From positions 20,187-84,186 of the forward strand of contig NZ_JARVRH010000033.1 of assembly GCF_030209755.1 (NCBI RefSeq): 64,000 bases of DNA, written 5' to 3'. This DNA comes from Arthrobacter sp. efr-133-TYG-118 (GTDB lineage Bacteria; Actinomycetota; Actinomycetes; Actinomycetales; Micrococcaceae). Below, piece by piece: positions 28,458-36,712 of the stretch. Numbering within the stretch: the first letter of the stretch is position 1; each line of letters opens with the position of its first letter. The notes under the pieces were generated by a model. It saw nothing but the letters and a program-made list of their open reading frames with translations, was not told where the DNA came from and did no database searches. The position numbers were made by a program, and so were the translations under genes.

Positions 28458-29510
28458 TCAGTAATCGCCTTCGGACTTCAGGGAGCGGGCCAGGAGTCTG
28501 GGCCCAAGTTCATCAACGGACAGTTTGCCTTCGAGGACGGCTACCACTGCCGCGGTAATCGGCATGTCGACACCGAGTTTTCCGGCTAGTTCGTAGACAG
28601 CGTACCCGGATTTGATGCCTTCCGCCGTCTGCGTCATACGCTCGGTGACCTGATCCAGGGTCAAACCTTCGCCGAGCAATCGCCCCGCCGTGTGGTTTCG
28701 GGACAAAGGCGAAGAGCAGGTAGCCACGAGGTCCCCCAGCCCGGCAAGACCTGCCATCGTGCGCGCTTCGCCACCCAGGGCAAGGGCCAGCCGCGAGGTC
28801 TCCGCGAGCCCGCGCGTGATCACCGAGGCCTTCGTGTTGTCGCCCATTTGCTTGCCTTCGCAGATACCGACGGCAAGGGCGATCACGTTTTTCACGATGC
28901 CCCCGATTTCGACGCCGACCACGTCGTTGCTCGTGTAGGGGCGGAAGTACGGTGCGGTGCAGTAGAGGGCGAACGATGCAGCCGTAGCTTCGTCGCTGCA
29001 GGCCACCACGGAAGCCGTCGGTTCCTGGCGCGCGATCTCCATTGCCAGGTTGGGTCCCGAAACAACGGCGACCCGTTCATGCGGAATGTCGAGTTCCTCG
29101 GAAATGACCTGGCTCATGCGGGAATCCGTACCGAGTTCAAGGCCCTTCATGAGCGAAACGACCACGGCACCAGGGGCCACCAGTGGTTTCCATTTGCGCA
29201 GTTGAAGCCGAAGCGACTGCGCAGGCACGGCCAGAATGACGATTCCGGCGCCCGAAAGGACTTCGGCCACATCTGTTGAGGCCGTGATGGAATTGGGCAG
29301 CGCAATGTCCTTCAAGTACTGGGGATTGCGGTGCTCCGCATTGATCTGGGCAACCACTTCGTCCCGCCGGCCCCAAATGCGGATACTTCGCTCCGCACCG
29401 CTGGCAATTGCAGCATCAGCCAGGACCTTTGCGAACGTCGTCCCCCAGGATCCAGCGCCAAGCACGGCGACAACGCCCGTGTCGGCTATGAGTTCTTCCC
29501 CGGAGGTCAT
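28458..29510 (-). CDS. gpsA: Glycerol-3-phosphate dehydrogenase [NAD(P)+]
   Basis: Makes sn-glycerol 3-phosphate from dihydroxyacetone phosphate for phospholipid synthesis. The 350-aa protein starts with the nucleotide-binding motif VLGAGSWGTTFAK, followed by IWGRRDE, AVPAQSLR, the catalytic-lysine segment VEIGGIVKNVIALAVG and a C-terminal helical domain. Its ATG overlaps the stop of the plsC-like gene by four bases (ATGA), which couples acyl transfer to glycerol-phosphate supply. Confidence 0.97.
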   Translation of the reverse strand: MTSGEELIADTGVVAVLGAGSWGTTFAKVLADAAIASGAERSIRIWGRRDEVVAQINAEHRNPQYLKDIALPNSITASTDVAEVLSGAGIVILAVPAQSLRLQLRKWKPLVAPGAVVVSLMKGLELGTDSRMSQVISEELDIPHERVAVVSGPNLAMEIARQEPTASVVACSDEATAASFALYCTAPYFRPYTSNDVVGVEIGGIVKNVIALAVGICEGKQMGDNTKASVITRGLAETSRLALALGGEARTMAGLAGLGDLVATCSSPLSRNHTAGRLLGEGLTLDQVTERMTQTAEGIKSGYAVYELAGKLGVDMPITAAVVAVLEGKLSVDELGPRLLARSLKSEGDY

Positions 29511-30283
29511 TTCTGTCCGTCCGTGCCATCGATGCCCAGAGTTCCTTCAGTCGCTTGGAAGCGACCGTGCTTCGACTGGTTGTGGGCAGCCGGGTCCCAG
29601 CGTTCCTTCGGCGGTTCTTCGCCCCGCAAGGTAGCAAGAAGCTCCGTGATGGCAACCATGATGACGTCCGTAGCCTCAACCAGGGTAGCCCGGTCCAGCG
29701 GCCGGCCCTGGAAAGCGCTGAGATCCACGGGATCGCCTACCAGGATGCGGGAGGTCCTCCGCGGGAAGACGTGCAGGCGTTTGGCGTAGCGGGGGAACAC
29801 CTCATGGGCACCCCAATGGGCAATGGGAACCACGGGGGCCCCGGTCTGTATTGCCAGGCGCGCGGCTCCCGTGTGGCCCTTCATCGGCCACAAATCCGGA
29901 TCGCGCGTCAGGGTGCCCTCCGGATAGATGATGATGGCGCCGCCGGCATCCACTACTTCCTGGGCGGCTTGCAACGAGCGGTTCGCCCCCGTCGTCGAGC
30001 GCTCCACCGGAATCTGGTTGGTGGCGCGCAACAGGCTACCCAGGACGGGGGCCTTGAAGAGGCCCGCTTTCGCGAGGAAATGCGGTGGACGCTTCATGTT
30101 GTAGAGCATGTGCCCCACGACGATGGGGTCGATCTCGGTGCAGTGGTTCGGGGCTGCGATGAAGCCACCCGCGGGGAGCTTTTCGGTCCCTTCCCACTTC
30201 TTTGCCATGAGGATGTTCATGAGCGGTCGCGCAACTCCCGCAAGAACAGCGAACATGGCACGGCTCTGGGCCGATTCCTTCAA
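29507..30283 (-). CDS. 1-acyl-sn-glycerol-3-phosphate acyltransferase (PlsC family)
   Basis: Membrane-associated acyltransferase that acylates lysophosphatidate or a related acceptor. The 258-aa product has the acyltransferase motif NHCTEID (H-x4-D), the glycerol-phosphate-binding segment PVERS, and the IIYPEGTLTRD motif, all in the standard order; a hydrophobic N-terminal segment is present. The TTG start at 30283 follows GGGGGA at close spacing; a Met nine codons in is an alternative. It lies between murA (11-base gap) and gpsA (4-base overlap). Confidence 0.92.
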   Translation of the reverse strand: MKESAQSRAMFAVLAGVARPLMNILMAKKWEGTEKLPAGGFIAAPNHCTEIDPIVVGHMLYNMKRPPHFLAKAGLFKAPVLGSLLRATNQIPVERSTTGANRSLQAAQEVVDAGGAIIIYPEGTLTRDPDLWPMKGHTGAARLAIQTGAPVVPIAHWGAHEVFPRYAKRLHVFPRRTSRILVGDPVDLSAFQGRPLDRATLVEATDVIMVAITELLATLRGEEPPKERWDPAAHNQSKHGRFQATEGTLGIDGTDGQK

Positions 30284-30294
30284 GGTGTCCCCCG

Positions 30295-31620
30295 TTACTT
30301 GGATTCGGTGAGGTCGAAATCGGCGCCCAGCCCGGCGAGCTTTTCAGTGAAGCGCTCGTAGCCGCGGTTGATGATGTCGATCCCGGTCACCCTGGACGTG
30401 CCGGTCGCGGCGAGCGCCGCAATAAGGTGGCTGAATCCGCCACGGAGGTCGGGAATGTCGATGTCGGTGCCCCTCAGCGGAGTGGGTCCTGAGACGACGG
30501 CGGAATGCAGGAAATTGCGCTGGCCGAAGCGGCATGGCACACTCCCAAGGCATTCGCGGTGGACCTGGATGGTTGCGCCCATGCGGGTCAGGGCGTCGGT
30601 GAAGCCGAAACGGTTTTCGTACACGGTTTCGTGCACAATCGATACGCCTTCAGCCTGGGTCAAGGCGACCACAAGGGGCTGTTGCCAATCGGTCATGAAG
30701 CCCGGGTGCACATCCGTTTCAAGGACGAGCGGGCTCAGCTTTCCGCCAGGGTGGTAGAAACGGATCCCGTCCTCGCGGATATCCATGCCGCCGCCCACCT
30801 TGCGATAGGTGTTGAGGAAAGTCATCATGTCCCGCTGGGAAGCACCCTCCACGAAGATGTCCCCGCGGGTAACCAGCGCAGCGGAAGCCCACGACGCCGA
30901 CTCATTGCGGTCTGCCAGTGCGCGGTGGTCGTAGCCACCCAGGTCACGAACACCTTCGATCCGGATGGTTCGATCGGTCTGGACGCTGATGATGGCACCC
31001 ATCTTCTGCAGAACAGCGATGAGGTCGATAATTTCCGGCTCAGTGGCGGCACCGCTGAGTTCGGTGATGCCCTCGGCGCGCGTGGCACTCAGCAGGACTT
31101 GTTCCGTTGCTCCCACCGACGGGTACGGGAGTGAGATCTTGGCGCCGTGGAGACCCTTGGGAGCGGAAATGTGGATGCCGCCCGGGCGCTTTTCGACGAC
31201 GGCTCCAAACTGGCGGAGCACGTTCAAGTGGTAATCGATCGGCCGGTCGCCGATCTTGCAGCCGCCGAGATCGGGGATGAATGCTTCGCCGATGGCATGG
31301 ATCAGCGGACCGCACAGCAGGATCGGGATGCGGGAGTCCCCGGCATGGGCGTCGATCGCCGTACTGGACGCCGTCTTCGCGTTCTTGGGATCCAGGGTGA
31401 GATCACCCGTGACGGGATCCTTCTGAACAGTCACGCCGTGGAGCTGCAACAGGCTGGTGACGACCTCCACGTCCTTGATTTCCGGGACGTTCCGCAGCAC
31501 CGAGGGTTCGTTGCCGAGGAGGGAAGCCACCATGGCCTTGGGAACAAGGTTCTTGGCACCTCTGACGGTGACGCGGCCGGTCAAAGGGACGCCGCCGCGG
31601 ATTGTCAGAACACTACTCAT
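30295..31620 (-). CDS. murA: UDP-N-acetylglucosamine 1-carboxyvinyltransferase
   Basis: First committed step of peptidoglycan synthesis: adds enolpyruvate from PEP to UDP-GlcNAc. The 441-aa protein has Lys23-Asn24 in RGAKNL (substrate binding) and Cys121 in LGGCKIGDRP, the position attacked by fosfomycin in E. coli MurA (mycobacteria have Asp there). GAKN is followed by LVPKAM in place of AALPI, so it is a somewhat divergent MurA, but the inside-out alpha/beta barrel repeats are evident. It starts a run with plsC, gpsA and ddl. AGGAAA precedes the ATG. Confidence 0.95.
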   Translation of the reverse strand: MSSVLTIRGGVPLTGRVTVRGAKNLVPKAMVASLLGNEPSVLRNVPEIKDVEVVTSLLQLHGVTVQKDPVTGDLTLDPKNAKTASSTAIDAHAGDSRIPILLCGPLIHAIGEAFIPDLGGCKIGDRPIDYHLNVLRQFGAVVEKRPGGIHISAPKGLHGAKISLPYPSVGATEQVLLSATRAEGITELSGAATEPEIIDLIAVLQKMGAIISVQTDRTIRIEGVRDLGGYDHRALADRNESASWASAALVTRGDIFVEGASQRDMMTFLNTYRKVGGGMDIREDGIRFYHPGGKLSPLVLETDVHPGFMTDWQQPLVVALTQAEGVSIVHETVYENRFGFTDALTRMGATIQVHRECLGSVPCRFGQRNFLHSAVVSGPTPLRGTDIDIPDLRGGFSHLIAALAATGTSRVTGIDIINRGYERFTEKLAGLGADFDLTESK

Positions 31621-32011
31621 CTATACCGGTTTCCTCACGAGTTGATGCCCCCACACTTACGAAGGCTCAAGCTAAGCATAAAAGCTGACGTTACCGATTC
31701 GAAATGGCGGGGCGTGGCGAAGGCGGGTTTGCTGGTGCAGTTGGTGACGCGAGTTCGCATTACTTGGCGCCTTCGTTCACGTTTTCGCCGGGCTTTTCCA
31801 CATACGACGACGGCGGGCTGGCCACAGCACGCTGGGCCCCTAAGGCTGGAGGCATGCTACCTTTCCGGCCCGATCCATGGGTGACCCCTTCCAACCCCAA
31901 CGACGACGATGGAGGGAGCGAAAGAGTTTGCCGAACTCTTGTTGACGCTGCACAACGCCGGGATCAGGCCATGAACACATCCCTTGAAACGCGTCACGCA
32001 CACGAAAAGGA
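31621..32011. other. Non-coding gap upstream of murA and downstream of leuD
   Basis: About 390 bases with no gene I can support. It should hold the murA promoter at the left (an AT-rich stretch near 31672-31682, TATGCTT on the murA strand, is a weak -10 candidate). A 21-codon frame at 31911-31976 (+) reads like a short helix (MEGAKEFAELLLTLHNAG) but is too short to call. Confidence 0.5.
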
Positions 32012-32041
32012 CCGGTGCACCCGTTCCTTCGGGTGCACCGG
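32001..32041 (-). terminator. Intrinsic terminator downstream of leuCD
   Basis: Perfect 12-bp GC-rich stem (32012-32023 with 32030-32041) with a 6-base loop; on the leuD strand it is followed by CCTTTTCG, a short T-run. Confidence 0.75.
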
Positions 32042-32072
32042 CCCTTTAAAGGTGCAGAAGCTAGGTTTCCGG

Positions 32073-32675
32073 CTACTGAATTCGCGCCGGCAGGGTTTTC
32101 GGCTTGAAGGAAGGCCTCGTGGCCTCGTAGGCCGTGATGTCTTCCTCGTGCTGGAGTGTCAGCCCGATGTCGTCCAGGCCCTCCAGCAGGCGCCACCGCG
32201 TGTAGTCATCGATCTCGAAGGGTGCAACGACATTTCCGCACTCGACGGTCTTGGACACGAGGTCCACCTTGACTTCGGTGCCGGGCGCGTTTTCGAGCAC
32301 TTTCCAGATGAGCTCGATGTCATCCTGGGCAAGCTCGGCTGCCAGGAGCCCTTGCTTTCCCGAGTTGCCGCGGAAAATATCCGCGAACCGGGAGGAGAGT
32401 ACGGCTTTGAACCCGTAGTCCTTCAGTGCCCAGACGGCGTGCTCGCGGGATGAGCCGGTGCCGAAATCGGGTCCCGCCACAAGCACGGAGCCGGCGTTGA
32501 AGGGTTCCTGGTTCAGGATGAAGGACGGGTCCTTGCGCCACGCTGAGAACAGCGCGTCTTCGAAACCGGTACGGGTGATCCGCTTCAAGTAGACCGCTGG
32601 AATGATCTGGTCCGTGTCCACATTGCTCTGGCGCAGCGGGACACCGATGCCGGTGTGGGTGGTGAACTTTTCCAT
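32073..32675 (-). CDS. leuD: 3-isopropylmalate dehydratase small subunit
   Basis: Small (swivel) subunit of isopropylmalate isomerase in leucine synthesis. The 200-aa protein carries RQSNVDTDQIIPA, the FGTGSSREHA substrate-binding motif and FRGNSGKQGLL, as in bacterial LeuD. It starts ten bases after the leuC stop, so the two are one operon. Its stop is followed after about 30 bases by a hairpin terminator. Confidence 0.97.
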   Translation of the reverse strand: MEKFTTHTGIGVPLRQSNVDTDQIIPAVYLKRITRTGFEDALFSAWRKDPSFILNQEPFNAGSVLVAGPDFGTGSSREHAVWALKDYGFKAVLSSRFADIFRGNSGKQGLLAAELAQDDIELIWKVLENAPGTEVKVDLVSKTVECGNVVAPFEIDDYTRWRLLEGLDDIGLTLQHEEDITAYEATRPSFKPKTLPARIQ

Positions 32676-32685
32676 GGGGATCCTC

Positions 32686-34140
32686 CTAGGCGGCGTCGGT
32701 GGTGGTGGATGCGGACACTGAGGCGGGCTCCAGGTCCGAAGGCGAGCTCAGCGTCCCGCGTACTGCGGTGGCTGCAGCTACCACCGGCGAAACCAAGTGC
32801 GTGCGGCCGCCCTTGCCCTGGCGCCCCTCGAAGTTGCGGTTCGAGGTGGATGCGCAGCGCTCCCCCGGTTCCAGCTGGTCCGGATTCATGCCCAGGCACA
32901 TGGAGCAGCCGGCAAAGCGCCATTCAGCGCCGAATTCTTTGAACACCTTGTCCAGGCCCTCTGCTTCGGCTTCAAGGCGGACGCGTGCCGAGCCGGGGAC
33001 CACGAGCATCCGGACCTTGGGATCCTTTTCCCGCCCGCGGATGACATCGGCGGCGGCGCGGAGGTCCTCGATGCGGGAGTTGGTGCAGGATCCGAGGAAG
33101 ACCGTGTCCACCCGGATGTCCTTCATGGGCGTGCCGGCTTCGAGGCCCATGTACTGCAGCGCGCGCTCGGCCGCCAGCTTGGCGTTCTCGTCACCGAAGT
33201 CGCCGGGGAACGGTACCGCTTCGTTGAGCGAAATGCCCTGTCCCGGGTTGGTCCCCCAGGTCACGAACGGCTCCAAGGTATCGGCGTCGAGGTCCACCTC
33301 GACATCGAAAGTGGCGTCATGGTCGGTGTGCAGCGTGTTCCAGTATTCGACGGCGGCATCCCACTCCTCGCCCTGCGGGGCGTGCGGGCGGCCGTACATG
33401 TAGTCGTAGGTCGTCTGGTCCGGAGCCACCAAGCCAGCGCGGGCACCGGCTTCGATGGACATGTTGCAGATGGTCATGCGGGCATCCATGGAGAGCGCCC
33501 GGATGGCCGAGCCACGGTACTCCAGCACGTAGCCCTGGCCGCCGCCTGTGCCGATCTTGGCGATGACTGCAAGAATGATGTCCTTCGCCGAGACGCCAGG
33601 GCGCAGGGTGCCTTCGACGTTGATGGCCATGGTCTTGAATGGCTTGAGGGACAGCGTCTGGGTGGCCATGACATGTTCCACCTCGGAGGTGCCGATGCCC
33701 ATGGCGAGCGCCCCGAAGGCGCCGTGGGTCGAGGTGTGGGAATCGCCACAGACTACCGTCATGCCGGGCTGGGTGAGGCCCAGCTGCGGGCCGACAACGT
33801 GCACAATGCCTTGTTCGGCGTCGCCAAGCGAGTGCAGGCGGACTCCGAACTCCTTGCAGTTGTTGCGCAGGGTCTGGATCTGCGTGCGGCTGGTCAGATC
33901 GGCGATCGGCTTGTCAATGTCCAGCGTCGGCGTGTTGTGGTCTTCCGTGGCGATGGTGAGGTCGGGGCGGCGCAGAGGGCGTCCGGCCAGGCGCAAGCCC
34001 TCAAAGGCCTGCGGTGAGGTCACCTCATGCACGAGGTGCAGGTCGATGAACAGAAGGTCGGGCTGGGCGTTGGCTCCTTCGCCTTCGCCCTTGCGCACCA
34101 CGTGCGCATCCCAAACTTTCTCGGCCAGTGTTTTTCCCAC
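32686..34140 (-). CDS. leuC: 3-isopropylmalate dehydratase large subunit
   Basis: Large, iron-sulfur subunit of isopropylmalate isomerase. The 484-aa product starts MGKTLAEKVWDAHVV and has the aconitase-family cluster ligands: the first Cys in FLGSCTNSRIEDL and the C-x2-C pair in GCSMCLGMN near the C-terminus, plus VVCGDSHTSTHGAFG. The last 30 residues are a Ser/Ala/Thr-rich tail. It is divergent from the LtbR-like regulator; the intergenic region contains a TCTCA-N5-TGAGA operator candidate. Confidence 0.97.
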   Translation of the reverse strand: MGKTLAEKVWDAHVVRKGEGEGANAQPDLLFIDLHLVHEVTSPQAFEGLRLAGRPLRRPDLTIATEDHNTPTLDIDKPIADLTSRTQIQTLRNNCKEFGVRLHSLGDAEQGIVHVVGPQLGLTQPGMTVVCGDSHTSTHGAFGALAMGIGTSEVEHVMATQTLSLKPFKTMAINVEGTLRPGVSAKDIILAVIAKIGTGGGQGYVLEYRGSAIRALSMDARMTICNMSIEAGARAGLVAPDQTTYDYMYGRPHAPQGEEWDAAVEYWNTLHTDHDATFDVEVDLDADTLEPFVTWGTNPGQGISLNEAVPFPGDFGDENAKLAAERALQYMGLEAGTPMKDIRVDTVFLGSCTNSRIEDLRAAADVIRGREKDPKVRMLVVPGSARVRLEAEAEGLDKVFKEFGAEWRFAGCSMCLGMNPDQLEPGERCASTSNRNFEGRQGKGGRTHLVSPVVAAATAVRGTLSSPSDLEPASVSASTTTDAA

Positions 34141-34222
34141 GGCCTGCTCCCTTCACTGCGGTTGGCTTGACTACTTCCACTGAACATCAGCGATCCGAAC
34201 TTCGCCAGTGAAACAACTTGCA

Positions 34223-34237
34223 TCTCAGATATTGAGA
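34223..34237. promoter_or_regulatory. Operator candidate between leuC and the IclR regulator
   Basis: Perfect inverted repeat TCTCA-GATAT-TGAGA. The same pattern occurs before leuB (45434) and ilvD (61270). On the plus strand it lies between TTGCAT and CAATAT (17-base spacing), that is, inside the predicted promoter of the regulator gene, as expected for autoregulation. Binding by the LtbR-like protein is inferred. Confidence 0.6.
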
Positions 34238-34252
34238 CGGCAATATCATTAC

Positions 34253-34972
34253 ATGGACAATTCTAGTGGAGTCGGCGTCATCGATAAAGCGGCCCAGGTG
34301 CTCGACGCGCTTGAGGCGGGGCCAACCACCTTGGCTCAACTTGTGGCAGCAACAGGCCTGGCCCGCCCCACCGTGCACCGGCTGGCGCTGGCACTCGTCC
34401 ACCACCGCCTTGTGAGCCGTGACATCCAAGGCCGCTTTGTCCTCGGCAGCCGCCTTGTTGAGCTTGCTTCGGCGGCCGGCGAAGACCGGCTCATCGCTTC
34501 TGCGGGCCCGGTCTTGATCCAGTTGCGCGATGCCACCGGAGAGAGCGCTCAAATCTTCCGGCGCCAGGGCGACTGGCGTGTCTGCGTCGCCTCGGCCGAA
34601 CGCCCCATCGGCCTGCGCGACACCATTCCCGTGGGCACCCAGCTTTCCATGAAGGCCGGCTCCGCCGCCCAGATCCTGCTGGCGTGGGAAGACCACGACC
34701 GCCTCCTGGACGGACTCCAGAATGCCCGGTTCACGCCAACCGTCCTGGCAGGAGTACGACGCCGGGGCTGGGCCCAGAGCCTCGGCGAACGCGAGCCTGG
34801 GGTCGCCTCAGTTTCCGCACCCGTGCGCGGCCCTTCCGGCCGGGTCATTGCTGCGGTGTCCATCTCGGGCCCTATCGAGCGCCTGACCCGCCAGCCGGGA
34901 CGCCTCCACGCCGAAGTCGTCTGCAACGCCGCCCGGGTACTGACCGAAGCGCTGCGCAAAAACAACGACTAA
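34253..34972 (+). CDS. ltbR: IclR-family regulator of leucine synthesis (LtbR/NdgR-like)
   Basis: DNA-binding repressor of 239 aa. The N-terminal winged helix-turn-helix includes TTLAQLVAATGLARPTVHRLA, and the C-terminal IclR effector domain follows (LRDTIPVGTQLSMKAGSAAQ). The divergent position next to leuCD is the hallmark of the LtbR (Corynebacterium) and NdgR (Streptomyces) group, which controls leuCD, leuB and other amino-acid genes. ATG 34253 (MDNSSGVGVIDKA) starts about seven bases after a -10-like CAATAT, so the mRNA may be leaderless; an upstream in-frame start at 34208 lies in the operator region and is less likely. Confidence 0.88.
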   Translation: MDNSSGVGVIDKAAQVLDALEAGPTTLAQLVAATGLARPTVHRLALALVHHRLVSRDIQGRFVLGSRLVELASAAGEDRLIASAGPVLIQLRDATGESAQIFRRQGDWRVCVASAERPIGLRDTIPVGTQLSMKAGSAAQILLAWEDHDRLLDGLQNARFTPTVLAGVRRRGWAQSLGEREPGVASVSAPVRGPSGRVIAAVSISGPIERLTRQPGRLHAEVVCNAARVLTEALRKNND

Positions 34973-35040
34973 GCGCATCCCGTTTCCACCTGATTCCCAT
35001 CTGCGCCCCTCCTGTTGATGGGCGCAGGTAGGGTAGGCGC

Positions 35041-35607
35041 ATGAACAGCTTTGCCGTGTTCCTGCGCGGGATCAACGTGGGCGGGATCAACATCAAGATG
35101 GCCGACCTCAAAGCAGCCCTCAAGGCGTACCCTTTCACTGACGTCAAGACCCTGCTGGCCAGTGGCAACGTAGTGCTCCAGAGCGAGCTCGACGCGGCGG
35201 GAGTCAAGGAACAGTGCGAAAAGTGCTTGAGGGAAGCATTTGGCTACGACGCCTGGGTGGTGGTCCTGACCGCGGAGCGGGTTGCCCAACTCGTGGAAGC
35301 CTGCCCTTATCCGGCCGACGACAAAACCACGCACAGCTACATCACCCTCGCCTCCGACGCGGCCATGTTGGACGAACTCTTCGACGCCGGCACAGCCCTC
35401 GGCACCCGGGAGCAGGGTGGTGTCGAGCAAGTCCGGCTGGGCCCCGAGGCCTCGGCGTGGCTCGCCCCGGCGGGAGGCACCCTGGACAGCCCCTTCAGCA
35501 AGCTCTCCGCAAAGGCCCGCTACAAGGCGAGCACGACCACCCGGAACCTGCGCACGCTCATCAAGGTCAGGGACGCCGCAGAGGCCCTTCAGAAGGACAG
35601 CGCCTAG
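35041..35607 (+). CDS. DUF1697 domain protein
   Basis: Protein of 188 aa of the DUF1697 family, starting MNSFAVFLRGINVGG, the strongly conserved N-terminus of that family, with the LLASGNVVLQS and SKLSAKARYKASTTTRN segments also conserved. No signal peptide or membrane segment is present. The function is unknown; there is no clear link to the leucine regulator upstream, and a 68-base gap separates them. Confidence 0.9.
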   Translation: MNSFAVFLRGINVGGINIKMADLKAALKAYPFTDVKTLLASGNVVLQSELDAAGVKEQCEKCLREAFGYDAWVVVLTAERVAQLVEACPYPADDKTTHSYITLASDAAMLDELFDAGTALGTREQGGVEQVRLGPEASAWLAPAGGTLDSPFSKLSAKARYKASTTTRNLRTLIKVRDAAEALQKDSA

Positions 35608-36005
35608 CGGCTTAAGGCGGGCACCCGGGCCTGCTCCGTGTGTTTGTTGGGGCCAAGGCCTCCCATCCTCTTCCCGCCCTCCGCGCTCCAATTCGAATGA
35701 TCGGGCAATCTTCAACATTAACCACGCCGTCCTGACCTTCTTTGGTCGGGGAAAGCGCTTGCGGCACGGCGAGTCGCGTCATACCGGAGGCTTAACTCGT
35801 CAAACAAGGTCAGGACGGGCGGCCCCAGGCGACCCAGACCTCCCCGGAAGGCCATTGCGTGGCGGATGCGTGGGGCCGTTCTCGTCGGCGGCCCGCCCGT
35901 CCCGTTCTCCCCGCTTTTGAGCCCCGTCATTTGGGGGCTTTCGGTCGGCAAACAAGGTCAGCACGGTACGGCGAACGAGGGTTCTGGGGCCCGTACTCGA
36001 GGCAA
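35608..36005. repeat. Gene-free stretch with three copies of an 18-mer
   Basis: About 400 bases without a supported gene. It contains one 18-mer in inverted orientation at 35727-35744 and two in direct orientation at 35801-35818 and 35949-35966 (unit CAAACAAGGTCAGGACGG; one mismatch each to the middle copy). The first two can form an 18-bp stem around 56 bases. It is next to the tRNA-Glu gene; open frames here are short and shown by no homology. Confidence 0.6.
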
Positions 36006-36042
36006 AGAAAAATCCCCCGGAACCTATTGGTTCCGGGGGATT
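36006..36042 (-). terminator. Intrinsic terminator after tRNA-Glu
   Basis: Perfect 14-bp stem (36011-36024 with 36029-36042, loop of four) followed on the minus strand by TTTTTCTTT. It ends the tRNA-Glu transcript. Confidence 0.9.
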
Positions 36043-36049
36043 CATTTTG

Positions 36050-36122
36050 TGACCCCAGCGGGATTCGAACCCGCGTTACCGCCGTGAGAGGGCAGCGTAC
36101 TAGGCCGCTATACGATGGGGCC
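36050..36122 (-). tRNA. tRNA-Glu (CTC)
   Basis: Full cloverleaf of 73 bases: acceptor GGCCCCA pairing with TGGGGTC, anticodon loop CTCTCAC giving CTC, T-arm GCGGGTTCGAATCCCGC. CCA is not encoded. A terminator hairpin follows. Confidence 0.97.
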
Positions 36123-36297
36123 TTGCACTTTTCAACTACAGCGCACCATTCAACAACAGCACTCTGAATTACTACAGTTTCGAATACCGCTTCCGGCATT
36201 CAAGCTGAATGAGTATTTCATACATTCAGCATTGTTTCAAATCGGCGAACCGCTTTGAAACTCCGAATTCCCGCATAATGATGCGGATTATTCAGAG

Positions 36298-36369
36298 CTG
36301 GGATACCAGGACTCGAACCTAGAATGACGGTACCAGAAACCGTAGTGTTGCCAATTACACCATATCCCA
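36298..36369 (-). tRNA. tRNA-Gln (CTG)
   Basis: Cloverleaf of 72 bases: acceptor TGGGATA with TATCCCA, anticodon stem ACGGT/ACCGT with loop TTCTGGT giving CTG, T-arm CTAGGTTCGAGTCCTGG. CCA is not encoded. It lies about 175 bases upstream of tRNA-Glu on the same strand, probably one transcript. Confidence 0.97.
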
Positions 36370-36573
36370 TTGGCACTTTTAGGCCGGATTCGATGGCGTA
36401 AACCTTCGCTCCGTGCCCCTCAGCACGAGTAATTACTTTACCCGAGACTTTCGATGCACACAAATCGAGCGCGCAGGCCCGCGCCCGCCCCGGCGCCGAC
36501 CCTCAGCGATCCGCCGACGTCGATGCCGGCATGAAAAAACCCTTGCAATCGACGGGATCTTAGGTTTACTCTC

Positions 36574-36595
36574 GGTAAGTTACCAATCGGTAACC
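36574..36595. promoter_or_regulatory. TetR-type operator candidate before the heptad-repeat gene
   Basis: Alternating half-sites GGTAA-G-TTACC-AATC-GGTAACC; the right part is a perfect GTTACC-N4-GGTAAC inverted repeat. Upstream, TTGCAA (36543) and TTACTC (36566) with a 17-base gap form a possible promoter whose start would fall in the operator. The rest of 36370-36712 holds nothing else I can support. No regulator gene is adjacent. Confidence 0.5.
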
Positions 36596-36712
36596 AACGC
36601 CACGCACTTGTTTCGTGGCGCAACTACAGGTCGATTCGCCTGTTAGCTGCGTCACATGGGGGGATCCCTGACAGCAGCGCCGCTGTCGGGAAGTCATCGA
36701 GAGGAATTGCCC

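Noticed and set aside
31911..31976. 21-codon frame MEGAKEFAELLLTLHNAG... in the murA/leuD gap
   Set aside because: Too short, no ribosome binding site I trust and no homology visible.
32061..32078. 17-base identity CTAGGTTTCCGGCTACT shared with 47162-47178
   Set aside because: Short exact match with no extended similarity; chance is not excluded in 64 kb and neither site shows other structure.
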